Shown: positions 26,212-35,332, numbered from the stretch's first letter. The stretch is DNA of 64,000 nt from Vibrio pelagius (GCF_024347575.1 NZ_AP025504.1:124001-188000), one strand, 5' to 3'. Numbers and translations: made by a program. Notes: a model not told the origin generated them from the letters alone.

Positions 26212-26274
26212 TACTTTATTGGTATCTTTTTTGCTTGATGTTTCGCAGTTGCTCTATTTGGCAGGAGACGAAAC

Positions 26275-26370
26275 ATGTGGAAGAAAGATTGGTTGGATGC
26301 GGTAGCGGTCGTAGGTTGGGTGTCGGTTTGGTCGGCGCTGGTTTACTTCGTCCCAATTTCTGGGCTATAG
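26275..26370 (+). CDS. Tiny membrane protein (31 aa)
   Basis: A 31-residue ORF: MWKKDWLDAVAVVGWVSVWS then ALVYFVPISGL. It has one hydrophobic helix with a basic N-terminus, so it probably spans the inner membrane. GCAGGAGACGAAAC ahead of the ATG is a strong ribosome-binding site. It lies 63 bp past the 5'-nucleotidase stop and ahead of a terminator, so it may end that transcript. No family recognised. Confidence 0.6.
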   Translation: MWKKDWLDAVAVVGWVSVWSALVYFVPISGL

Positions 26371-26419
26371 CAAAAACTTTGGGGTAAATGATACCCTAAA
26401 GTGAATGACGACATAAACA

Positions 26420-26444
26420 GAAAGGGGCTTGCGCCTCTTTTTGT
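26420..26444 (+). terminator. Intrinsic terminator
   Basis: AAAGGGGC / GCCTCTTT stem (one G-U) with TTGC loop and T tail, between the tiny membrane protein and the alx leader. Confidence 0.8.
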
Positions 26445-26489
26445 TCTTCTGATGCAAATTTATATAGACGAAACACAAATTCAGGAATA

Positions 26490-26690
26490 TTATCCACGCG
26501 TTTGGGGAGTAGTTAGCGCAAGTTTACGTATCGTCATTTCGTTAGGCCAAGTGTCTATCCGGTGCGTAAAGGTGAAATCCCATATTTCACTTCAACGAGA
26601 CCAACGCAATCACAATCAAGTACCATTTTGGCCCTTGATCTGTTTCGTTTGCGGAAGGTCTTTGAACAGTTTCTTCCGCCCGGAGGAATA
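26490..26690 (+). promoter_or_regulatory. yybP-ykoY (manganese) riboswitch-type leader of alx
   Basis: The leader contains TTGGGGAGTAGTTAGC (from about 26500) and a later CGTCATTTCGTTAGGCC, resembling the conserved internal loop of the yybP-ykoY element found upstream of alx in E. coli. A hairpin GCGGAAG (26651-26657) / CTTCCGC (26673-26679) lies two bases before the GGAGG ribosome-binding site and could be part of the expression platform. Class assigned by motif and by position ahead of a TerC/Alx gene; exact borders are uncertain. Confidence 0.7.
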
Positions 26691-27692
26691 ATGAACTCAA
26701 CTCAATCTCTTTTATCAAATCAACAAGACGCGTTATCGACATCACCTGATGTGATGACCTACGTGGGCTTTTTCGTCTTGACGTTAGTCTTAGTTTCTAT
26801 CGATATCTATCAAACTCGTGGTGGTAATGTCACCATCAAAAAAGCGACGGTATGGAGCATATTTTGGTTTCTGCTTGCGTTTCTGTTTGCTGGTTCAATC
26901 TACCTATTTTGGGAATTTTACGCGCCTCATAGCCATTACACGGCAGAGAAAGCAACCGTCTCGTTTATCACTGGCTACTTGTTAGAGAAATCACTTAGCG
27001 TTGATAATCTGTTTGTGTTCGCGATGATCTTTGGTCAGTACCAAGTTCCTGAGCATTTACGCCCTAGAGCCTTGTTATGGGGAGTGATTGGTGCTCTCGT
27101 ACTTCGCGCGGTGATGATCGCATTGGGGGCTCAGCTGTTAGCGCAATACCACTGGGTGCTTTATGTGTTCGCAGCATTCCTCATTGCGACGGGGGTGAAA
27201 TTGGCTCTCGACAAAGGTGAAGAGGAGGGCGTAAATACGTTACCTGAGAAGCTGCTGCGTAAAGTGATGCCAGTGACAGAGGAATATCATGGCGCTTCTC
27301 TAATAGTGAAACATGGCGTCAAATGGATGATCACTCCAATGATGTTGGTGATTGGTGCGATTGCGGTCATGGATGTCATGTTCGCACTGGATTCTATTCC
27401 AGCAATTTTTGCAGTGACACAAGAACCGTTCCTTGTGTTGGCCGCTAACGTATTTGCGTTGTTAGGTCTTCGCTCTCTGTACTTTGTACTACAAGGCATG
27501 ATGGATAAGTTCATTTATCTCAAACCAGCGCTGGCGTTCATCATGGTATTTATCGGTATCAAGATGTTGCTCGTGGAAAGTGAATATGCGATTCCGACTT
27601 ACTGGTCGCTGGGTGTTCTGATCACCACCATGACGGTCGCGGTCATAGCATCGATTTATGGAAATAAGTCAGACATAGAGCAGACAAATTAA
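26691..27692 (+). CDS. alx: TerC family membrane protein Alx
   Basis: A 333-aa integral membrane protein of the TerC/Alx family, linked to Mn2+ homeostasis and alkaline response. Family motifs: ITGYLLEKSLSVDNLFVFAMIF (with conserved E and D), RALLWGVIGALVLRAVMI, AVMDVMFALDSIPAIFAVTQEPF and LRSLYFVLQGMMDKF. About 8-9 TM segments. ATG 26691 is chosen because GGAGG lies 4 nt upstream; the in-frame start at 26562 would place 43 residues inside the riboswitch. Length fits E. coli Alx (321 aa). Confidence 0.93.
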   Translation: MNSTQSLLSNQQDALSTSPDVMTYVGFFVLTLVLVSIDIYQTRGGNVTIKKATVWSIFWFLLAFLFAGSIYLFWEFYAPHSHYTAEKATVSFITGYLLEKSLSVDNLFVFAMIFGQYQVPEHLRPRALLWGVIGALVLRAVMIALGAQLLAQYHWVLYVFAAFLIATGVKLALDKGEEEGVNTLPEKLLRKVMPVTEEYHGASLIVKHGVKWMITPMMLVIGAIAVMDVMFALDSIPAIFAVTQEPFLVLAANVFALLGLRSLYFVLQGMMDKFIYLKPALAFIMVFIGIKMLLVESEYAIPTYWSLGVLITTMTVAVIASIYGNKSDIEQTN

Positions 27693-27727
27693 AGTCAAAA
27701 TAACTTATCTAAAGTTTGCTTTTTTCT

Positions 27728-27788
27728 AAGAGGCTAAGAGAACATTGAATTTATCTATGTAAATTTTATGTGATCTTAGCCTCTTTGT
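27728..27788 (+). terminator. Hairpin after alx, probable terminator
   Basis: Perfect 12-bp arms AAGAGGCTAAGA (27728-27739) and TCTTAGCCTCTT (27774-27785), 34-nt AT-rich loop, then TGTTT. The long loop is unusual. The rest of the 310-base gap up to the next gene (27789-28002) is very AT-rich and shows no further gene. Confidence 0.55.
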
Positions 27789-28002
27789 TTAGAGTCTAAT
27801 TTGTACTAAATTCAAGTTTTAAGCGTAATTTTGAATTAAAATTCAATTTGTATGAGTGTGTATTCTATACGATTGTTAATGGGTTGTTTTATAAGAAAAT
27901 CTAATCCGACAGTCTAGTTTTTGTCATTTTTTAACCGGCAAATAATCGCCTATTATTCACATCAACAAGACGAAACACCTAAAAGTTTATAGAGAGGCAA
28001 TC

Positions 28003-28191
28003 ATGGCTCAAGCAATGCAGATGAATACTATCGCTGTTCCAAACTCTATGGATAAAAAGACCTACGCGGTTAACTTCAAAGGATTGATTGCACACATCAT
28101 CGACATTCTGTTCGTTGATAACACTCCTCGTAGCTACTACGCAAGCGACCTTTCTGGTCACATGCAAAAAGATATCGGTATCTACCGTTAA
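28003..28191 (+). CDS. Small protein with DUF1127-like C-terminus (62 aa)
   Basis: A 62-residue basic-neutral protein. The C-terminal ASDLSGHMQKDIGIYR resembles the L-x-D/G-H-x-x-x-DIG-x-x-R ending of DUF1127/YjiS proteins; the rest is not diagnostic. AGAGAGGCAATC precedes the ATG, and a strong terminator follows 22 bp after the stop. A dedicated AT-rich promoter region and terminator around such a short frame suggest a separately expressed small protein. Confidence 0.7.
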   Translation: MAQAMQMNTIAVPNSMDKKTYAVNFKGLIAHIIDILFVDNTPRSYYASDLSGHMQKDIGIYR

Positions 28192-28212
28192 TCTTGCGAG
28201 ACAAGAATAATT

Positions 28213-28242
28213 TAAAGCCAGCTCATGTAGCTGGCTTTTTTG
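28213..28242 (+). terminator. Intrinsic terminator
   Basis: AAAGCCAGCT / AGCTGGCTTT stem with a short loop, T6 tail. Confidence 0.9.
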
Positions 28243-28325
28243 TATCGCAAAGGAAATCACTACGGAAAGAGATATAAATGCGCTAGTATAGCGCGCTCTA
28301 TTTTATTATTGAGTCTCTTCCATTA

Positions 28326-29606
28326 ATGACTGATACCACAACAGCAACCAACTTCTCAGAGCTTGGTTTAATCTCGCCACTTGTTTCTCGCTTAACTGAG
28401 CTTGAGTACCAACAACCAACCCCTATTCAAGCACAAGTTATTCCGAGTGTGTTACATGGCCGTGACCTTATTGCTGGGGCAAATACGGGTTCTGGTAAAA
28501 CCGCAGCCTTTGCTTTGCCGCTACTACAACAGGTTTACCATGAAAGCCCGGTAAGCCGTAGTAAAGGAAACCATGTTTCGGGACTTATCTTGGTTCCAAC
28601 CCGTGAATTGGCAAGGCAAGTGTCAGACAGCGTTAAGTCATACGCTGTACATTTTAATGGTGCGATTAAAACGGTGTGTGTATTTGGTGGTGTATCAGTA
28701 AATCGTCAGATGCAAGCTTTACGTGGTGGTGCTGACATTCTTGTCGCAACACCGGGTCGATTACTCGATTTGGTTTCTAGTAATGCAGTTAAGCTAGATC
28801 GCGTAAAAACGTTGATCCTCGATGAAGCTGACCGAATGTTGAGCCTTGGCTTTACTGAAGAGCTAGACGCTATTCGTAAGTTGTTACCTGCTAAAAAACA
28901 GACTCTCTTGTTCTCTGCAACTTTCCCAGAGCAAGTACAAGCGTTAACGGAAGAGCTACTCAACGATCCACTTGAGGTTCAATTGCAAAGCGCAAATGCA
29001 AGTACGCTTGTTCAACGTGTATTCGAAGTAGAGAAGGGACGCAAAACAGCACTATTGGCGCATCTCATTAAAGAGCACCAATGGCGACAAGCCCTGATTT
29101 TTGTGAATGCAAAGAACAGCTGTGAACATTTAGCGGATAAGCTTTACAAGCGTGGCATTATCGCGGAAGTATTCCACGGTGACAAAGGTCAGGGCTCACG
29201 TACGCGTATCTTAGAAGATTTCAAGTTGGGTGACATCGACGTCCTTATCGCAACGGATATTGCGGCTCGAGGTCTGGATATCGAAAAGCTGCCAGTCGTT
29301 ATTAACTTTGACCTGCCGCGCAGCCCATCAGACTACATGCACCGTATAGGTCGAAGCGGACGTGCGGGAGAGGTGGGCTTGGCTCTTTCTTTGATCGACC
29401 ATGAAGATTACCACCACTTCAAGATCATCGAGAAGAAAAACAAGATTCGACTTGAGCGTGAACAAGTTGAAGGTTTTGAAGTGGATGCGGAAGCTGTTGC
29501 AGAACTGATTGCAGCGCTTAAACCCGTTGCGCCACCAGCTGGTACGGGTAAGAAGAAAAAGAAAAAAGCGGCACAAAGACAAGATGTGTGGCTGAAAAAT
29601 AACTGA
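28326..29606 (+). CDS. DEAD-box RNA helicase
   Basis: A 426-aa RhlE/SrmB-type helicase. Q-motif YQQPTPIQAQVIP, Walker A ANTGSGKTAA, PTRELARQ, TPGRLLD, DEAD, SAT, then IFVNAKNSCEHLA, ATDIAARGLDI and HRIGRSGRAG. The tail has a polylysine stretch (GKKKKKKAAQRQD) that probably binds RNA. It is the second DEAD-box gene in the window; the two differ in motif I (NTGSGKT here, QTGTGKT in the first) and in the tail, so this is not a recent duplication. Confidence 0.92.
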   Translation: MTDTTTATNFSELGLISPLVSRLTELEYQQPTPIQAQVIPSVLHGRDLIAGANTGSGKTAAFALPLLQQVYHESPVSRSKGNHVSGLILVPTRELARQVSDSVKSYAVHFNGAIKTVCVFGGVSVNRQMQALRGGADILVATPGRLLDLVSSNAVKLDRVKTLILDEADRMLSLGFTEELDAIRKLLPAKKQTLLFSATFPEQVQALTEELLNDPLEVQLQSANASTLVQRVFEVEKGRKTALLAHLIKEHQWRQALIFVNAKNSCEHLADKLYKRGIIAEVFHGDKGQGSRTRILEDFKLGDIDVLIATDIAARGLDIEKLPVVINFDLPRSPSDYMHRIGRSGRAGEVGLALSLIDHEDYHHFKIIEKKNKIRLEREQVEGFEVDAEAVAELIAALKPVAPPAGTGKKKKKKAAQRQDVWLKNN

Positions 29607-29623
29607 TATACAATTGATACTAT

Positions 29624-29648
29624 AAAGGCGCTTGATGGCGCCTTTTTT
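29624..29648 (+). terminator. Intrinsic terminator
   Basis: AAGGCGC / GCGCCTT stem with TTGATG loop and T6 tail after the helicase gene. Confidence 0.85.
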
Positions 29649-29701
29649 ATGTCTTCAGTCCAGTGGTGAGTCTGTAGATGTACAGAAAATCCAGTAAATA
29701 A

Positions 29702-29719
29702 GTAGGACAGCGTCCTCCA
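29702..29719 (+). promoter_or_regulatory. Shared 18-bp motif, site A (TamA-like gene)
   Basis: GTAGGACAGCGTCCTCCA. One of six related sites in the window. A -10-like hexamer TAAGCT (29751-29756) follows after 31 nt, and the start codon lies 65 nt past the motif. Confidence 0.6.
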
Positions 29720-29784
29720 TAAGTGATTAAACGATTTTCGGCTTTGCTCATAAGCTATTTAAGTTTTAGTCACTGGGTAACGGC

Positions 29785-31491
29785 GTGAATACTTCTATCA
29801 AACAAGTCATACTGACAGCTTCACTGTTTACAGTTACTCAACCTTTTGCGACTGGCGCAGAATTTGATGTCAAAGGACTCAATAAGACTCTCACCGAAAA
29901 TGTGGCGTTACACTTAGAGCCTTTGACTGATTTTCCTGTATCTCAATTGTCTCGTACTAAGCTATCGAAACGGATTCAAGACGCAATAAACCCTTATGGT
30001 TACTACCACCCGCAATTAGATATTGAGCTTAATGGTCATGACAAAATGACTTTGAGTGTCGATCCCGGTCCTGTGATGTACATTGCAGAGTCGGTTATCA
30101 AAATTACTGGCGAGGCGAGCCATGATGAAGAGTTCATTAAAATACTTGAACAAAGCGAGTTAAAGGTTGGCTCACCATTATCTCACCAAGAATACGACCA
30201 GACTAAACAGGCGATCCTCTCGTTGGCAAAGCGGAAAGGGTATTTCGATGGAAAATTTCTTGAAGCTAAAGTAGAAGTGATTCCTAGCGAGAATATCGCC
30301 AACATTCACCTGCATTTTTCAAGCGGAAAGCGTTATAAGTTTGGCGCTATCAGTATTCCTGATGACGGGGTTGAACCTGCCCGTATCGAGAAAATTCCAA
30401 CATTCAGGCGAGGGGATGACTTTGATACTAATAAATTGGGAGAATTGCAGTCTGATTTGTCTGAAACTCGGTGGTTTCGCAGTGTCGTTGTTCATGGAGA
30501 CTTTACCCATACCGACGATAATTTAGAAGTACCAATTGAAATCATTGCTGAGCCAAGCTCTCGCGATATTGTACAGGTGGGTGGTGGTTACTCTACTGAC
30601 GTTGGCTTAAGAGCCTCACTCAGTTGGTCAAAGCCTTGGTACAACCGGAAAGGACACAGCTTCGAAACTCAGACATATCTGTCTGAGCAAGAGCAATCAC
30701 TGCGGCTTGGTTATAAAATCCCAACAGAAAAAGTCACGACCGATTATTTTGGAGTTCAGTTTGAATCGAAACGTATTGATCATCGAGACACAGAGAGTTT
30801 TTCAAACGATCTAAAGTTTGAACGCTATTGGCAATTAGACAGTGATTGGCAAAGTACCGTTTATGTCAAATATTTGCATGAAGAATACCGACAGGCATCT
30901 GAGCAAGATCGATCACAATTGCTCTTGCCTGGGATTAGCTTTTCTCAGGTTGATCGTAAGAATGATCAATTAGAGCTAAATCATCGACACCTCTATTCCC
31001 TTGAGTATTCTGACTCTCACCTCTTGTCTGACTCAAGGCTGTTGCGGTTGGAAGGAAACAGTGTGCTTTCGTGGGATATTAGTGAAAGTCAAAAGCTCCA
31101 TTTTCGATCAAATGTCGGCATTAACATAGCTAAATCGTTGTCGGATGTCCCATCCTCACTGCGTTATTTTGCCGGTGGTGATGGAAGCTTGAGAGGTTAC
31201 GGTTATGAGTCGATCTCTCCCAAAGATGACAACGGTGAATTAACAGGGGCGCGTTATATGCTAACCGCTGGGCTCGAGTACCAACATCAGGTTTATCGTT
31301 CAGTTTGGTTAGGCGCGTTTATCGATGTGGGCGATGCGTTCGATGACAAAGCGGATTGGAAGCGTGGAACAGGCCTTAGCCTTATCTGGAATTCACAGAT
31401 TGTGCCTATAAAACTCGACTTTGCTTATGGATTAGATGCGCCTGAAGGGGATGAATTTCGTGTTCACTTCTCATTAGGTACTCAATTCTGA
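29785..31491 (+). CDS. TamA-like Omp85 outer-membrane protein (orphan)
   Basis: A 568-aa outer-membrane protein of the BamA/TamA superfamily. Signal peptide MNTSIKQVILTASLFTVTQPFATG-A is followed by about three POTRA domains (residues 30-260; NPYGYYHPQL, AKRKGYFDGKF and ETRWFRSVVVHGDF are POTRA-like) and a 16-strand barrel with the RYFAGGDGSLRGYGYESI motif and terminal Phe. Length matches TamA. No tamB follows; the next gene is convergent. It starts with GTG 29785. It is probably a second, specialised TamA-like protein, co-regulated with other envelope genes through the 18-bp motif. Confidence 0.88.
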   Translation: MNTSIKQVILTASLFTVTQPFATGAEFDVKGLNKTLTENVALHLEPLTDFPVSQLSRTKLSKRIQDAINPYGYYHPQLDIELNGHDKMTLSVDPGPVMYIAESVIKITGEASHDEEFIKILEQSELKVGSPLSHQEYDQTKQAILSLAKRKGYFDGKFLEAKVEVIPSENIANIHLHFSSGKRYKFGAISIPDDGVEPARIEKIPTFRRGDDFDTNKLGELQSDLSETRWFRSVVVHGDFTHTDDNLEVPIEIIAEPSSRDIVQVGGGYSTDVGLRASLSWSKPWYNRKGHSFETQTYLSEQEQSLRLGYKIPTEKVTTDYFGVQFESKRIDHRDTESFSNDLKFERYWQLDSDWQSTVYVKYLHEEYRQASEQDRSQLLLPGISFSQVDRKNDQLELNHRHLYSLEYSDSHLLSDSRLLRLEGNSVLSWDISESQKLHFRSNVGINIAKSLSDVPSSLRYFAGGDGSLRGYGYESISPKDDNGELTGARYMLTAGLEYQHQVYRSVWLGAFIDVGDAFDDKADWKRGTGLSLIWNSQIVPIKLDFAYGLDAPEGDEFRVHFSLGTQF

Positions 31492-31587
31492 TGTTTGTGT
31501 TCTCTTCAAGGTCTCGCGAAGGGAGGGCCTAGTTCACGAAACCAAACCAAATGCTCATAAAAGTTGTTAGGTCTGTTTGAAACATGG

Positions 31588-31612
31588 AAAGCCGCGAATT
31601 GCGGCTTTTTTT
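31588..31612 (+). terminator. Intrinsic terminator after TamA-like gene
   Basis: AAAGCCGC / GCGGCTTT stem with GAATT loop and T7 tail. Confidence 0.88.
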
Positions 31613-31692
31613 GCATTTGTATCTGTGATGACTTAAATCGAATCGGACACAATAGTTTGCTACGTTTCTGGTTCTACTCTTACTGACTGGAC

Positions 31693-33150
31693 CTAGAGTT
31701 CGAACTCGCCATTCATTTTTCTAAATAGCCAATCCGGTAGTGCGTTCCATGAGCTGTAGTTGGGGTTCTTTTTATGTGTTTGCTCCCCTGATGTCCAGTG
31801 CGTATTACCTAATTGATCGCGTGAGACTACCCAGAACAATGCCTCTTCCTTACGCGTTAAGTAGTGAGTCACTTGCTTTGCAAACTCTTCACTTTCGACC
31901 AATACACCAAACTCGACGTTTAGAAAGTCTGATCTTGGGTCGAAGTTAGAGGAGCCGATATAGGTCACACGGTCATCTAAAATGACGGTTTTATTATGGT
32001 AGTAGGTATCAACATGAAAGTAGTGGTCATCGTTGATAGCTTGGTTTTTATACTCGTAGATATTGATCCCTTTATCGAGTAAAGTCTCACGGTGTTTTTC
32101 GTAATACGCAGGAACAAAGCCTGAATCATTGGAAGCCGATGAGTTGGTCAATACGGTGACTGCTGCTCCAAGCTCTTTGAGTCCATCGATAAACACAAAT
32201 CGATCATCACTTGGCACCATATAGGGTGTCGAAATCACAGCCTTCGTTGGCTCCGGTACTTTTTGCTTGATTAAGTGCTCGGTACGTTGACGAAAGTAGG
32301 GCTTGTTGTCATTGAGCTTCTCTAATGAATCAAAGAGTGGGGTCACCGACGCTTTCACGAATTTTGGCTCGCTTAGGAGATCTATCTGTCGCTCAATATC
32401 GAAAGTGATGGTTTGCTTGTTTTTTTCCCCTTTATCAATCGCTTTACTAAACGCTTTGTACTGATCTTTCTCTTTGACTTTAATTCGCTCTTGGATCGGT
32501 ACGACATATGAGCTGTTCCAGAGTGTTTGGTAATTGCGGTCGAAAGACGCGATTACGTCACCTCGAAACAGAACGTCCATATCAAAGAAATTGGCGGTCT
32601 CGCTATAACCGAAGTAGTCATTGCCGATATTTCTTCCGCCTAGAATCATCGAGTGATGATCAACATTGAAGTACTTCTCGTGAAGCCGATTATCCAGCTG
32701 TTTTTGGTGAGTCGAGAAGTTGAACGCGCGACCAATCCAACCCGCTTTACGCGAATCAAAAGGGTTGAATAATCGAATTTCAATGTGAGCGTGTGAGTCT
32801 AATTCCGCTAGCCATTTATCATTAAAAACCAGTAGGTCATCTAATGTCAGTCGAACGTGAACCCCACGATCTGCCGCTTGTTTTAGTTCGTTGAGAAGCA
32901 TCAAACCAAGTGTGTCGCGTTCCCAAGAGAAATAAGTCATATCAATTGAGTGTTGTGCTTGGCGAACGAGCTCGATACGACGAGCGAAAGCTTCTGGTGC
33001 CGTTGGAATCAAGTACACCTCAGCTTGGTGTTCTATGCTTTGCCAATTTGCTTCGAAGTCAGGTTCAACTTCAGGGTAAGGTTGCGCGCAGCCTGTGACA
33101 AAAGCTATTAACATCAATGTGCACGCTGATTTTAGTTTGCTGAGAGTCAT
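31693..33150 (-). CDS. Phospholipase D-superfamily lipoprotein (cardiolipin synthase-like)
   Basis: A 485-aa lipoprotein: signal MTLSKLKSACTLMLIAFVTG with lipobox VTGC (Cys21). Two intact HKD motifs, H157-x-K159-x4-D164 (LHEKYFNVD) and H385-x-K387-x4-D392 (YHNKTVILD), followed by GGRNIGNDYF and GSSNFDPRS, so it is predicted to be active. It resembles the ClsC/YmdC group that makes or remodels cardiolipin, but with a lipid anchor. It follows the pseudo-esterase gene on the same strand past an apparent terminator, so partial read-through is possible. Confidence 0.85.
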   Translation of the reverse strand: MTLSKLKSACTLMLIAFVTGCAQPYPEVEPDFEANWQSIEHQAEVYLIPTAPEAFARRIELVRQAQHSIDMTYFSWERDTLGLMLLNELKQAADRGVHVRLTLDDLLVFNDKWLAELDSHAHIEIRLFNPFDSRKAGWIGRAFNFSTHQKQLDNRLHEKYFNVDHHSMILGGRNIGNDYFGYSETANFFDMDVLFRGDVIASFDRNYQTLWNSSYVVPIQERIKVKEKDQYKAFSKAIDKGEKNKQTITFDIERQIDLLSEPKFVKASVTPLFDSLEKLNDNKPYFRQRTEHLIKQKVPEPTKAVISTPYMVPSDDRFVFIDGLKELGAAVTVLTNSSASNDSGFVPAYYEKHRETLLDKGINIYEYKNQAINDDHYFHVDTYYHNKTVILDDRVTYIGSSNFDPRSDFLNVEFGVLVESEEFAKQVTHYLTRKEEALFWVVSRDQLGNTHWTSGEQTHKKNPNYSSWNALPDWLFRKMNGEFEL

Positions 33151-33184
33151 AAACTAACCTGTGTTTGGATGTAAAATTTGGATA

Positions 33185-33208
33185 AAAAAGCGGCCAGCGA
33201 GCTGGCCG
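33185..33208 (-). terminator. Intrinsic terminator of the carboxylesterase-like gene
   Basis: CGGCCAGC / GCTGGCCG stem with GA loop; on the minus strand followed by a T6 tract. Confidence 0.82.
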
Positions 33209-33235
33209 TTAAAGAAATAGGATTACTGACGATGT

Positions 33236-35332
33236 TTAGTTTAGATACCAGTTCCAAGGCATAAGACCTTGCTCTGTTAAACCAGTTAGTCGGCCGTTAC
33301 GAAGCTTAGGGTCAACACCAGGATTTGTGACATAGTCCCAGTCGAAAGTAGTACTGTTTTCGCTGAATCCTGCACCATCTATGGCGAGTACATTGTCGGT
33401 ATCGTTGTACTGGTAGTTTTGGAACAATTCATCGCTGAACCAAAGACGCGACATTTCGTTCATTAGTGCTTTTTCCTTGCTTGATGGTCTTACTTCACTT
33501 CCATCAAAACGTACCGCTTTGTTGAACATAAATGGCAGTTCTGAGCCATTACATGCACCGCTGATACAACCAATCGTTTTGAATAGATCAATGATTGACA
33601 GTTGATCGTATTCGCCCGTTTCTTCATTTAGAGCGGTTTTATAGTTCCACATGTTAAAGCTTGGTTTGTGCTCAAAGTGGTATAGCGTGGCTTCTACTTC
33701 GCTGTTTGCTGCCAAATAACGAGCCGGGCCATGGAATAAGGTGTCGTTGAGCAAGGTTTTAAATTGCTTCATGTTGTCAAGAGCACCACCTAAGCTGGAT
33801 TCAGAGTTAGGGTAGAAATCAGTCAGAGCTAGGATATCTTGGGTTTGTTGGTGGCTAGTTACATCAACAATGTCGACCAAGCAACCTACGGTGCCTGCAA
33901 TGTCACTGAGATCGATGCACTTGGTCATTTCACCTAGATCACCTTCTATTTTGGCACCATAAAATAACCCGGTTACTGCGCTGTAAGCACTAGTAGGCAA
34001 TGTAATTTCCGCTGAAACTTCATCACTTGCGCGCTCAGACAGTTTTTGTTGCAGAAGAGAAATGTTGTTTTCATCTTCTAGCCAGTTAATCATGGCTAGA
34101 GCTAGCTTTGCTGGATCTTCATTAGTAAGTAGTTCAGGCTCATCATTTGTTAACAACTCGATGACTGTCGGAATAACGAACGTAGCGTTAAAGATCATAC
34201 CAAAGCTGTTTGCTTCATGTGCATTTCCACCAAGCACTGTTGGTACAGAGAAGCCTGTTTGAATGGGTGATTCTGCCGATTCGCTACAGCTACCAAGAAA
34301 CGTTTTTTCACATAATATATATGGAGCAAAAGGCATCAGGTTTGACATTGGAGTCTCATCTGCTGTTGGGCTTAGAACAGGGATTTGCAAAGAGCCTAAC
34401 AACCAATTTTTTAGCTGTTCAATACCATTCAAAGTAGTTTTTTGTGATGCCATAATTTCGTCGATCGAGGTGTCTGCTGTAAACTCTTTACTGCGATCTT
34501 TTGCAACTTTATAACTAGGATATTCAAAGCCATATGGATTACTTTGCATGATGGCTCGTTGGAAATATTGACCTGCAATATCGTCATCTTGCTGCAAGAA
34601 ACCAATAGACATAGCACCTGAGCCTTGACCCATGACGGTTACGTTTTGAGCATCGCCACCGAAGTCGGCAATGTTATTGTGTATCCATGCCAAGGCACGC
34701 TTTTGGTCGCCTAGACCATAGTTACCATCTTCATTTGCACCTTCTATCCATTGAGTCCCTAGCTGACCAAGACGGTAGTTAAAACTCACATAGATGAAAG
34801 GCTTACCGTCGTCGCTTTCTTGTGCAACTACGGTATCGCCGTGCACAAGTGCTTCAGAACCTGAACCGTATTCAAAGTCGCCACCGTGGATAAACACATA
34901 GACAGGAAGCGCAGCATCACTATCTGTATTTGCAGGGCGCCAAATATTCAGATTTAAACAGTCTTCAGACTGCTCTTGCGCAGTGGCTTTTAGTTGCGGA
35001 CATGCATACCCAAACTGAGTGGCATCCAATTCATCTCCGACAAGGTTTACCACTTCACTGTGCTTAAAGCGCTCAGCTTCGGCATATTGAATCCCTTTGA
35101 AAGATTCAACAGTTGCAAGCTTGTCAGCCGCTTCATTTGAAGTCACAACCAATTCTTCTTTGGTCGCTTTAGCCGTAACCTCACCGATTTGAGTTACAAA
35201 AGGTACAGCAGGGGCTGGCACTAATGGCTCTGGTTTGTCTGGCATAGGAATGCTAGGCTCAGTATCACTGCCACAAGCCGCCAGTAGCATTGAGACCGTT
35301 ACGGATAAAATTGATCGTTTGTTGAGTTTCAT
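33236..35332 (-). CDS. Carboxylesterase-fold lipoprotein lacking catalytic Ser and His (pseudo-esterase)
   Basis: A 698-aa lipoprotein (lipobox LAAC, Cys20), then a proline-rich tether and a type-B carboxylesterase fold: EDCLNLNIWRP, VYVFIHGGDF, YRLGQLG and NVTVMGQGSGAMSIG. In active members the nucleophile elbow reads G-E-S-A-G; here it is G-Q-G-S-G (235-239), with Gly at the Ser position. The catalytic His of GAxHGxEL is Asn595 (GACNGSELPF). The acid Glu (E373, AHEANSF) is kept. The frame is intact, so it is probably a non-enzymatic surface protein, although Ser238 might act one position along. I chose ATG 35332 with GTGG upstream. Shared motif site B lies about 140 bp upstream. Confidence 0.85.
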   Translation of the reverse strand: MKLNKRSILSVTVSMLLAACGSDTEPSIPMPDKPEPLVPAPAVPFVTQIGEVTAKATKEELVVTSNEAADKLATVESFKGIQYAEAERFKHSEVVNLVGDELDATQFGYACPQLKATAQEQSEDCLNLNIWRPANTDSDAALPVYVFIHGGDFEYGSGSEALVHGDTVVAQESDDGKPFIYVSFNYRLGQLGTQWIEGANEDGNYGLGDQKRALAWIHNNIADFGGDAQNVTVMGQGSGAMSIGFLQQDDDIAGQYFQRAIMQSNPYGFEYPSYKVAKDRSKEFTADTSIDEIMASQKTTLNGIEQLKNWLLGSLQIPVLSPTADETPMSNLMPFAPYILCEKTFLGSCSESAESPIQTGFSVPTVLGGNAHEANSFGMIFNATFVIPTVIELLTNDEPELLTNEDPAKLALAMINWLEDENNISLLQQKLSERASDEVSAEITLPTSAYSAVTGLFYGAKIEGDLGEMTKCIDLSDIAGTVGCLVDIVDVTSHQQTQDILALTDFYPNSESSLGGALDNMKQFKTLLNDTLFHGPARYLAANSEVEATLYHFEHKPSFNMWNYKTALNEETGEYDQLSIIDLFKTIGCISGACNGSELPFMFNKAVRFDGSEVRPSSKEKALMNEMSRLWFSDELFQNYQYNDTDNVLAIDGAGFSENSTTFDWDYVTNPGVDPKLRNGRLTGLTEQGLMPWNWYLN

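Noticed and set aside
26401..26691. A 96-aa ORF spanning the alx leader
   Set aside because: It lies across the riboswitch-type leader and ends at the alx ribosome-binding site, has no own ribosome-binding site and shows no domain.
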